From NCBI GenBank assembly GCA_025454715.1, contig JALONY010000133.1:1-6362 (forward strand): a DNA stretch of 6,362 nucleotides, in the 5' to 3' direction. The translations under genes were made by a program, and so were the position numbers. The notes below the pieces were generated by a model, which saw only the letters and a list, made by a program, of their open reading frames with translations, did no database searches and was not told the DNA's origin. Numbering within the stretch: position 1 is the stretch's first letter; each line of letters begins with the position of its first letter. Below, in pieces: positions 1 through 4,819 of the stretch. This DNA is from Anaerolineae bacterium (GTDB lineage: Bacteria; Chloroflexota; Anaerolineae; Aggregatilineales; Phototrophicaceae).

Positions 1-525
1 CTCGTCCTCGTTGGCCTCTTCATCGGCCTCGTCGGCATCGTCCATGCCCCACGCCTCGACATCGTCCGAGCTCAGCAAGCCGCCGTTGAAGGCGAAATCG
101 ACCTCGACCAACATCCCGACCTCGTAGGTCACGTCGTCATCGAACGAGTCCGGCGTGACGGCGAAGACCAAGCCGCCGACCGTCACGGTCGCGCCGTCGA
201 TGGCCTCGAGCGTGCCAATCAGGTAGCCGGTGCCGGTGCCGTCGTCGGCGTCATCGACGAAGTTGGCCGTCAGCACACCCGCCCCAGAGGTGAAGGAGAT
301 CTCGGTCAGGACGCCCGGCGCCCACTGCACATCGTCATCCAGCACCACGTTGGTCACATCGAAGGTCAAGCCCGAGACGGTCAACAGGGTGCCCTGCAAG
401 TTCTCCAGCACACCGGTATACTCACCGGCGGCGGTGGGGGCGGGCGCTTGGGCACCCGTCAGGCTGGCGCCGGTCAGCATCATGGCCGCCAGCATCATCA
501 CGATGAATACACGCTTGATAGACAT
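1..525 (-). CDS. Exported tandem-repeat protein, DUF5666-like, with acidic tail (partial, 3' end outside window)
   Basis: The first 175 codons are present and the frame is open to the window edge, so the C-terminus is missing. Residues 1-27 form a classic signal peptide: a basic start (MSIKR), a hydrophobic core rich in M, L and A, and an A-Q-A motif at 25-27 as likely cleavage site. No lipobox cysteine is visible. A short A/P-rich linker (27-33) follows, then two similar units at about 35-90 and 100-160. Each follows the pattern G-x-L-E, G-[TA]-x-x-T-V-x-G-L-x-F-x-V-T, D-D-D-V, G-x-L-x-E-[IV]-x-F, a beta-strand-rich design resembling DUF5666 domains found in exported proteins of unknown function. 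From residue 161 the sequence becomes almost purely D, E, A and N, which suggests a charged low-complexity tail. The start is fixed by a GGAGGG Shine-Dalgarno 8 bases upstream. It is transcribed divergently from the nadK-recN run. Function unknown; extracytoplasmic location is inferred from the signal peptide. Confidence 0.82.
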   Translation of the reverse strand, partial: MSIKRVFIVMMLAAMMLTGASLTGAQAPAPTAAGEYTGVLENLQGTLLTVSGLTFDVTNVVLDDDVQWAPGVLTEISFTSGAGVLTANFVDDADDGTGTGYLIGTLEAIDGATVTVGGLVFAVTPDSFDDDVTYEVGMLVEVDFAFNGGLLSSDDVEAWGMDDADEADEEANEDE

Positions 526-534
526 TTGGTTAAA

Positions 535-540
535 CCCTCC
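535..540 (-). promoter_or_regulatory. Ribosome binding site GGAGGG
   Basis: On the minus strand the sequence reads GGAGGG followed by eight bases (tttaacca) and then the ATG at 525-523. This near-perfect Shine-Dalgarno with ideal spacing fixes the start of the exported protein and confirms that the minus strand is the coding strand here. Confidence 0.8.
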
Positions 541-608
541 AGAAGGTTCATCATCGGCTGACACGAGACATTCATTTGTGTGTGTCATTCCGTTGCCCAT
601 AACGTCGG

Positions 609-629
609 AAAAAACGCAAAAAGGTTGCG
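609..629 (-). terminator. Weak hairpin plus T6 in the minus-strand leader (terminator or attenuator-like)
   Basis: Read on the minus strand, CGCAA (629-625), a five-base loop CCTTT and TTGCG (619-615) form a perfect 5-bp stem followed directly by six T residues (614-609). This is the layout of an intrinsic terminator, but the stem is short and only three of its pairs are G-C. It lies about 85-105 bases upstream of the exported-protein start, so if transcribed it would be in the 5' leader and not behind a gene. It could attenuate that gene, stop stray leftward transcription, or be chance. Confidence 0.25.
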
Positions 630-663
630 GTCAGTTTTGTTAAATGTTCGATGAGAAAAGTTT

Positions 664-683
664 GTGTTCCGAAATACGAACAC
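664..683. repeat. Inverted repeat GTGTTC-N8-GAACAC, possible operator
   Basis: Two perfect 6-base arms, GTGTTC (664-669) and GAACAC (678-683), flank an 8-base AT-leaning spacer. The 14-base centre-to-centre distance puts the half-sites a little over one helical turn apart, compatible with a dimeric regulator. It lies between the divergent genes, upstream of the candidate rightward promoter. The half-site GTTC/GAAC is also that of Gram-positive-type SOS boxes, but its order and spacing here are reversed relative to GAAC-N4-GTTC, so it should not be called a LexA site. No regulator gene is in the window. Confidence 0.35.
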
Positions 684-722
684 TCGTGCTATGCTTATGA
701 GGTGCTGCTCATACGGCAGGGC

Positions 723-751
723 TTGAGGCTGAGGCGCGCTGGGGGTAGACT
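723..751 (+). promoter_or_regulatory. Candidate sigma-70-type promoter for the nadK-recN run
   Basis: TTGAGG (723-728) and TAGACT (746-751) are separated by exactly 17 bases. Each hexamer matches four of six consensus positions (TTGACA and TATAAT). Initiation would fall near 758, giving a leader of about 50 bases to the GTG at 807. It is the best spaced pair I could find by eye upstream of the four-gene run. Matches of this quality also arise by chance in GC-rich DNA, so this remains a candidate. Confidence 0.35.
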
Positions 752-806
752 CGGTATCAGAAGGCGAGACCGACCGCGCACCACGGCAGGCGAAGGGCAA
801 CCCCAC

Positions 807-885
807 GTGACCGACCCCACCCATATCGGCGTTTTGGCGCACCCGTTGCGCCCTCAGAGTTTCCCAGTGGCCGAGCGTACAATCG
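807..885 (+). other. Out-of-frame N-terminal fragment of the NAD kinase
   Basis: From a GTG at 807 the frame reads V-T-D-P-T-H-I-G-V-L-A-H-P-L-R-P-Q-S-F-P and then V-A-E-R. This looks like the first beta strand and helix of a bacterial NAD kinase (pattern h-G-h-h-x-H-P followed by an A-E-containing helix). A purine-rich AGGCGAAGGG (788-797) precedes the GTG by nine bases and could be its ribosome binding site. The frame ends at a TGA at 924-926 without reaching the GGDG motif, which is read one frame away from 886 onward. The fragment therefore appears to be the true start of the kinase gene, detached by a frameshift with probable loss of sequence near 870-885. Confidence 0.55.
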
Positions 886-1611
886 ATGTTGTCGCAGGTG
901 CAGTTGGCCGTGGCCATCGGCGGTGACGGCGCGATGTTGCGGGCGGCGCGAGCGTGTGCGCCGTTCGGGGTGCCGGTGCTGGGGGTCAACATGGGGCAGC
1001 TTGGGTTTTTGACCGAGGTGCGCGCCCCAGAGCGCTGGCCGGACTACGAGCGGCAGTTGTTGGCGGGCACGTTCTGGGTCGAGCAACGCATGATGATTTC
1101 GGCGCAGGTGCTGCGCGAGGGCACGGTGCGCGCCCAAGCCGAGGCGCTCAACGACATCGTGGTCAGCGGCGAGGTGGTCGGGCGGATGATCCAATTGGAG
1201 ACGCACATCGACGGCCACTGGACGACGACCTACAACGCCGACGCGCTGGTGATTGCCACCGCCACCGGATCGACCGCCTACGCGCTGGCGTGCGGGGGGC
1301 CGATTTTGCCGCCGGAGCTAAAAAATATCTTGGTGGTGCCCGCCGCCCCACACCTCAGCATGGACAGGCCGATGGTGCTGAGCGAGGGCGCGACGGTCGA
1401 GGTCTTGCCGTCTTCGGCCAACCGCACCACGCTGGCCATCACCGCCGATGGCGCGTTCGTGGTCGAGCTGTTGCCGGGCGACCGCGTGCGGGTGCAGGCC
1501 AGCCAGCACGTCAGCCAGTTCGTGCGGATGCGCGAGCGCAATTATTTCTATCGTTCCCTACTCGACCGGTTCGAGCCGCGGGTGCAACGCGGCGCGGCCA
1601 ACCCCGAGTGA
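886..1611 (+). CDS. nadK: NAD kinase, apparently missing its native N-terminus
   Basis: NAD kinase (PpnK/NadK) phosphorylates NAD to NADP in the cytoplasm with ATP or polyphosphate. The 241-residue frame carries the family motifs: GGDG at 12-15 with the catalytic Asp14, L-G-V-N-x-G-x-L-G-F-L-T-E at 32-44, the N-D pair at 89-90, and T-G-S-T-A-Y at 127-132 followed by G-G-P-I-L. The C-terminal beta-sandwich extends to a Y-F-Y-R-S-L-L-D-R-F end typical of Chloroflexota homologues. Family members normally have at least about 40 residues before GGDG and total roughly 270-300, whereas this frame has only 11. The ATG at 886 is the first possible start after the in-frame TGA at 808-810 and has no ribosome binding site. 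The expected N-terminal beta-alpha segment is readable in another frame from 807. The annotated product is therefore probably the C-terminal nine tenths of a frameshifted gene. It is the first gene of a likely operon, with a 26-base gap to the next. The family call is very secure; the start and intactness are not. Confidence 0.9.
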   Translation: MLSQVQLAVAIGGDGAMLRAARACAPFGVPVLGVNMGQLGFLTEVRAPERWPDYERQLLAGTFWVEQRMMISAQVLREGTVRAQAEALNDIVVSGEVVGRMIQLETHIDGHWTTTYNADALVIATATGSTAYALACGGPILPPELKNILVVPAAPHLSMDRPMVLSEGATVEVLPSSANRTTLAITADGAFVVELLPGDRVRVQASQHVSQFVRMRERNYFYRSLLDRFEPRVQRGAANPE

Positions 1612-1623
1612 GCCTTCCTGAGC

Positions 1624-1629
1624 GAGGAG
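1624..1629 (+). promoter_or_regulatory. Ribosome binding site GAGGAG deciding the 1638 start
   Basis: GAGGAG sits eight bases before the ATG at 1638. The same frame is open much further upstream, across most of nadK, but that part reads as R/G/A-rich nonsense antagonistic to the nadK frame. This site therefore fixes 1638 as the real start of the zinc-finger protein. Confidence 0.8.
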
Positions 1630-1637
1630 ACACCCCC

Positions 1638-2138
1638 ATGAGCGACATGACCGATGAATCGATGACGTATTGTGCCGTCCACCCTGACCGCGAGACCGGC
1701 CTGCGCTGCAACAAATGCGGGCGCTACATGTGCGCCCAGTGCGCGGTCTCGACCTCGGTGGGCTATCGTTGCCGCGAGTGCGTCCGGCAGGTCGATGACA
1801 AATTTTTCACCGGCACGGGCAACGACAACCTGATTGCGGGCGCGGTGGTCGGGGGCGGGGCGGGGGTGCTGGTCTTCCTCGGTGCCCTGACCGGCATCGC
1901 GTTGTTTTGGTTGGCGGCCTTCTTCATCGGCATCATCGCGGGCGGGGCGTTGGCCGAGGCCGCCTTTCGGGCGGTGCAGAAGCGGCGCGGGCGCTACACG
2001 CCCATCGTCGTGGCGGTGGCGGCGCTGGTCGGTGGGTTCGGCGGCGCGTTCTTGGCCGGTCGCCCGTTCGCCATCGGCATTTTCGTCTTGATTGGGATAA
2101 TCGCCGTGCTTGCGTATCGGCGATTTGAGTATAAGTAA
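1638..2138 (+). CDS. B-box-type zinc-finger membrane protein
   Basis: This 166-residue protein joins an N-terminal zinc-binding domain to a hydrophobic C-terminal part. Residues 11-48 hold eight evenly placed metal ligands: Cys12, His15, Cys24, Cys27, Cys32, Cys35, Cys45 and Cys48. They follow the pattern C-x2-H-P-x-x-x-x-x-x-x-C-x2-C-x4-C-x2-C-x9-C-x2-C of short B-box-like fingers common in Chloroflexota and some other bacteria. After a polar linker (49-63), hydrophobic stretches at about 65-88, 89-106, 122-141 and 143-160 suggest three or four membrane helices, with basic loops (KRRGR at 115-119, RR at 161-162). There is no signal peptide; the finger should lie in the cytoplasm if the basic loops obey the positive-inside rule. 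The role is unknown. B-box fingers in other organisms mediate protein contacts, so an adaptor or scaffold at the membrane is plausible but is inference. The gene lies 26 bases after nadK and 18 before recN, suggesting co-transcription. Confidence 0.85.
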   Translation: MSDMTDESMTYCAVHPDRETGLRCNKCGRYMCAQCAVSTSVGYRCRECVRQVDDKFFTGTGNDNLIAGAVVGGGAGVLVFLGALTGIALFWLAAFFIGIIAGGALAEAAFRAVQKRRGRYTPIVVAVAALVGGFGGAFLAGRPFAIGIFVLIGIIAVLAYRRFEYK

Positions 2139-2156
2139 GCAGCGGGGCGGCGTGCG

Positions 2157-3899
2157 ATGCTCGAAGAACTGCGTATCCAGAATTTTGCCATCATCGACCG
2201 GCTCGAGCTCGATTTCGCGCCCGGCCTCAACGTCATCACCGGCGAGACCGGCGCAGGCAAATCCATCATCATCGACGCGGTAGAGCTGTTGTTGGGCGGC
2301 AAGGCCGACCCAGCCTTCATCCGTAGCGGCAGCGACAAGGCCACCGTCGAGGGCGTGTTCGCGTTGCGCGGCTTCAGCAAGGGGCTGGTGTTGCCGTTGT
2401 TGCGCCGCGAGGATCTCGTGGGCGAGGTGGGCGAGGACTTCGTCACGCTCTACCGCGAAATCCGCAGCACCGGGCGCAGTGTGGCGCGGGTCAACGGCGC
2501 GTCGGTCACGCTGGAGGTCTTACGTGAAATCGGGGCGGGCTTGGTCGATATTCACGGCCAAAGCGAGCACCTGTCGTTGCTCAACAGCCGCTACCACCTC
2601 GATTTGATCGACCGCTACGCCGAATTGATGGGCGTGCGCGAGGCCATCGCCAAAATCGTGGCCGATGTGTCGGTGGTGCGCGCCGAAATCAACACCCTGC
2701 AATCGGACAAGCGCGCCCTCGAACGGCGTGCCGAGCAACTGCGCGACGACATCGCCGACATCGAGGCCGCCGAACTCGACCCCGCCGAGGAAGACGACCT
2801 CAAGGCCGAGCGGATGCGCCTGAGCAACTCGGAGCAACTGGCGACGCTGGCCGCCCAAGCCGTCAACCTGCTGAGCGCCGAGAACACCGGCGAACTGCCC
2901 GCCGTAGACCGCTTGCAACAGGTGGCGCAAGCGCTGGCCAAATTGGCCGCCATCGACGCCAGCCTCGCCGAGTGGGCGGAGGTGGCCGAGGGCATGGCCG
3001 CCCAAGCCCAAGACCTCGCCATCGACTTGGCCGATTATGCCGAGGCGGTCGAGTACAACCCCAAGCGGCTCAACTTCATCGAGGAGCGCCTTGAGCTGAT
3101 CAACAAGCTCAAGCGGCGCTATGGCGGCACGGTCGAGCAGGTCTTGGCCTATGCCGAGCGCGCCCGCGACGAGCTGGACGGCCTCGAGAACAGCGAGGAG
3201 CGCCTCGAGCAATTGCGCGCCCAAGAGCACGCCCTGTTGGTGCGCGTCGGCGAGCTGGGCATGAAAATCAGCAACCAGCGCCAGATTGCGGCCAAGCGCC
3301 TCGCCAAGGCGGTCATGGCCGAGCTGGGCGATTTGCGGATGGAGCGCGCCCGTTTCGAGGTCGGCATCAGCCAGACCGAGGCGGCGGAGGGCTGCATCGT
3401 CGGGGAGCGCCGCCTCGCGTTCGACTCGACCGGCCTCGACGCGGTCGAGATGTTGCTGTCGGCCAACCCGGGCGAGCCGTTGCGCCCGCTGGCCAAGGTC
3501 GCCTCGGGCGGTGAGGCGGCGCGCATCATGCTGGCGCTCAAGCGCGTGCTGACCGCCGCCGACCACACCCCAACCCTAATCTTCGACGAGGTCGATCAGG
3601 GCATCGGCGGGCGCATCGGCACGGTGGTGGGCGAGAAGCTGTGGACGCTGACGCACGGGCATCAGGTCTTGGTCGTCACGCACCTGCCGCAGTTGGCCGG
3701 CTTTGCCGACAAGCATTATCACGTCAAGAAAATCGCCAGCGACGACCGTACCGCCACGCAGGTCACGGCCTTGGACGACCCGAATGCACGGGTGATTGAG
3801 CTGGCGGAGATGCTGGGCGCGACCGGCGAGAGCGGCAGGCAGTCGGCGCGTGACCTGCTGAGCGAGGCGCAAGCGCGCAAATCCCGCGTGGTGAGCTGA
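2157..3899 (+). CDS. recN: DNA repair protein RecN (SMC-like ATPase)
   Basis: RecN is a cytoplasmic SMC-family ATPase that gathers at double-strand breaks and assists RecA-dependent recombination. The 580 residues are full length for the family. The N-terminal ATPase half starts M-L-x-E-L-x-I-x-N-F-A-I-I-D and has the Walker A motif GETGAGKS at 29-36. A central region predicted to be coiled coil covers about 160-225 and 305-390. It includes the RecN-typical N-P-K-R-L-x-x-I-E-E-R-L-x-x-x-x-x-L-K-R-R-Y-G stretch. The C-terminal ATPase half has the ABC signature ASGGE at 449-453, Walker B LIFDEVD at 474-480 with catalytic Glu478, and the switch histidine His509 in V-V-T-H-L-P-Q. No motif is missing. 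The start ATG lies 18 bases after the zinc-finger gene with only a loose G-rich ribosome binding site (GGGGCGG, 2144-2150). Co-occurrence with nadK matches a common bacterial gene neighbourhood. Confidence 0.97.
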   Translation: MLEELRIQNFAIIDRLELDFAPGLNVITGETGAGKSIIIDAVELLLGGKADPAFIRSGSDKATVEGVFALRGFSKGLVLPLLRREDLVGEVGEDFVTLYREIRSTGRSVARVNGASVTLEVLREIGAGLVDIHGQSEHLSLLNSRYHLDLIDRYAELMGVREAIAKIVADVSVVRAEINTLQSDKRALERRAEQLRDDIADIEAAELDPAEEDDLKAERMRLSNSEQLATLAAQAVNLLSAENTGELPAVDRLQQVAQALAKLAAIDASLAEWAEVAEGMAAQAQDLAIDLADYAEAVEYNPKRLNFIEERLELINKLKRRYGGTVEQVLAYAERARDELDGLENSEERLEQLRAQEHALLVRVGELGMKISNQRQIAAKRLAKAVMAELGDLRMERARFEVGISQTEAAEGCIVGERRLAFDSTGLDAVEMLLSANPGEPLRPLAKVASGGEAARIMLALKRVLTAADHTPTLIFDEVDQGIGGRIGTVVGEKLWTLTHGHQVLVVTHLPQLAGFADKHYHVKKIASDDRTATQVTALDDPNARVIELAEMLGATGESGRQSARDLLSEAQARKSRVVS

Positions 3900-3922
3900 G
3901 CGGGTGCCTCCCAGAGGACGCC

Positions 3923-4714
3923 ATGACCCTGCCCGACGCCGCACCCATCCTGCTGGAGCGCACGCCTGACCGCGCCATCGCCACCCTGACCTTCAACCGC
4001 CCGCACGCCCGCAACGCCCTGACGCTCGACGCGATGCGCGCCTTCGCCGAGGCCGTCGAAACCCTGCACGCATGGGCGGGCGACGGCCTACGCGCCGCCA
4101 TCCTGACCGGCGCGGGCACCGCAGCCTTTTGCGCGGGGGGCGATTTGGTCGATTTGGCCGACAAACCGACCGAGGCCGACGCCCTCGCCTTCATCACCGT
4201 GATGGGCGACGCGCTGGCGCAACTCGAGCGGTTGCCCGTGCCGGTCATCGCCGCCCTCAACGGCTACGCGCTGGGCGGCGGCAGCGAAATCGCCCTCGCC
4301 TGCGACCTGCGAATCGTGGACGAGACCGCCCAGATGGGTCTCGTCCAGATGCGCCTCGCGCTCACGCCCGGGTGGGGGGCGGGGCAACGCTTGTTGCGCG
4401 CCGTCGGCTACGCCCGCGCCCTCGACATCCTGCTACAAGCCCGCCCGATGCCCGCCCCAGAGTTGCTGGCGCTTGGGCTGGCCGCGCAAATCGCACCGGC
4501 GGGTGAGGCGTTGGCCGCCGCCCAAGCCTACGCCCAGCAGGTCGCCAGCCACCCGCCCGAGGCCGTGCGCGCCGCCAAAGCCTTGTTGTGGGCGGGCGTC
4601 ACCCAGCCCTACGCCGACGCGCTCCGCTTCGAGCGCGAGCTGTTCCCGCCGCTGTGGGCTGCCGAGCCGCACCTGAGCGCGGTCGAGCGCTTCTTGCGCG
4701 GGCGCAAACGCTGA
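3923..4714 (+). CDS. Enoyl-CoA hydratase/isomerase (crotonase) family protein
   Basis: Crotonase-fold enzymes act on acyl-CoA thioesters, stabilising an enolate in an oxyanion hole. The 263 residues have the usual length and motifs: R-P-x-x-R-N-A-L at 26-33, the first oxyanion loop A-F-C-A-G-G-D-L at 68-75, and the second, G-Y-A-L-G-G-G-S-E at 114-122, followed by A-C-D-L-R-I. Glu122 corresponds to the first catalytic glutamate of enoyl-CoA hydratase (Glu144 in the rat enzyme). The position of the second (Glu164) appears to be Gln142, in M-G-L-V-Q-M-R-L-A-L-T-P-G-W-G. The downstream motif is P-G-W-G in place of the common P-G-A-G-G. Both changes argue against a standard beta-oxidation hydratase and leave an isomerase, a decarboxylase-like enzyme or another crotonase reaction open; the substrate cannot be told. 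The gene starts 23 bases after recN, with AGAGGA (3913-3918) only four bases before the ATG. No other fatty-acid gene is nearby. Family call secure, specific activity unknown. Confidence 0.92.
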   Translation: MTLPDAAPILLERTPDRAIATLTFNRPHARNALTLDAMRAFAEAVETLHAWAGDGLRAAILTGAGTAAFCAGGDLVDLADKPTEADALAFITVMGDALAQLERLPVPVIAALNGYALGGGSEIALACDLRIVDETAQMGLVQMRLALTPGWGAGQRLLRAVGYARALDILLQARPMPAPELLALGLAAQIAPAGEALAAAQAYAQQVASHPPEAVRAAKALLWAGVTQPYADALRFERELFPPLWAAEPHLSAVERFLRGRKR

Positions 4715-4753
4715 CCTATTGTGCATCCTCTCATCTGCACCAAAACCAGCGTT
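4707..4753 (+). terminator. Nested hairpin at the end of the nadK-recN-crotonase run
   Basis: AACGCTG (4707-4713) pairs perfectly with CAGCGTT (4747-4753). Inside lies a second perfect stem, GTGCA (4721-4725) with TGCAC (4736-4740), closing a ten-base loop. The two stems are separated by internal bulges of seven and six bases. The left arm includes part of the crotonase stop codon. The sequence after it, CTCATTT, is T-leaning but lacks a real T-run, so this would be a weak intrinsic terminator or an RNA 3'-end stabilising structure. Its place, between the last operon gene and the probable crtI promoter, suits a transcription end. Confidence 0.4.
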
Positions 4754-4766
4754 CTCATTTAAGGTC

Positions 4767-4787
4767 TATCATCACCACAAGTGTGGT
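4767..4787 (+). promoter_or_regulatory. Possible -10 box and 14-bp palindromic operator for crtI
   Basis: TATCAT (4767-4772) matches five of six positions of a -10 box. Directly after it is a perfect inverted repeat, ACCACA-AG-TGTGGT (4774-4787), which would cover the transcription start at about 4779. That is a classic place for a repressor operator. No acceptable -35 hexamer lies 16-18 bases upstream (the region reads AAACCAGC), so a promoter here would need an activator or another sigma factor. The palindrome is seen directly; its function is inferred. Confidence 0.35.
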
Positions 4788-4793
4788 TCAACT

Positions 4794-4812
4794 CGCACGG
4801 TGTGCGGGGGGG
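4794..4812 (+). promoter_or_regulatory. Small hairpin abutting a G7 ribosome binding site of crtI
   Basis: CGCAC (4794-4798) and GTGCG (4802-4806) form a 5-bp stem with a three-base loop. Its last base is the first of seven consecutive G residues (4806-4812), which end seven bases before the ATG at 4820 and are the only Shine-Dalgarno-like element. The site favours the ATG at 4820 over an upstream in-frame GTG at 4781, which lies inside the palindrome and would add residues unlike the family. The hairpin might limit ribosome access, but its small size makes this tentative. Confidence 0.45.
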
Positions 4813-4819
4813 CAAGTTT

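Larger units (their letters stand above)
526..806. other. Divergent intergenic region
   Basis: This stretch separates the minus-strand exported-protein gene from the plus-strand nadK-recN run. It is visibly more AT-rich between about 540 and 700 than the flanking genes, as expected of promoter DNA. It holds a ribosome binding site and a weak hairpin with a T-run on the minus strand, a 6-bp-arm inverted repeat, and a candidate rightward promoter, each listed separately. I see no convincing small gene: short open frames on either strand lack a good ribosome binding site and do not resemble a known family. I could not identify a convincing -35/-10 pair for the leftward gene, nor a canonical GAAC-N4-GTTC SOS box. 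Confidence 0.6.

Noticed and set aside
230..643. A plus-strand 137-codon open frame opposite the exported protein
   Set aside because: The minus strand has a signal peptide, a repeat pattern and a perfect ribosome binding site. The plus-strand frame is S/T/P-rich and starts without a ribosome binding site.
664..683. LexA (SOS) box
   Set aside because: The half-sites are in the order GTTC-N8-GAAC, not GAAC-N4-GTTC, so calling it an SOS box would go beyond the sequence; it is retained only as an inverted repeat.
690..695. Extended -10 box TGCTATGCT upstream of nadK
   Set aside because: The hexamer matches only four of six positions and no reasonable -35 lies at 16-18 bases. The pair at 723-751 with exact 17-base spacing is a better candidate.
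954..1637. Extension of the zinc-finger protein frame upstream across nadK
   Set aside because: The upstream part is R/G/A-rich, overlaps the motif-bearing nadK frame and has no matching family. The strong GAGGAG at 1624-1629 sets the start at 1638.
2520..3566. A 348-codon open frame on the minus strand opposite recN
   Set aside because: It mirrors the recN codon pattern, is rich in L, G, Q, H and V without a domain, and the recN frame has every expected ATPase motif.
4781..4819. GTG at 4781 as the start of crtI
   Set aside because: It would add residues unlike CrtI N-termini, lies inside the palindrome, and has no ribosome binding site. The ATG at 4820 gives the expected M-x-K-x-V-I-V-I-G start.
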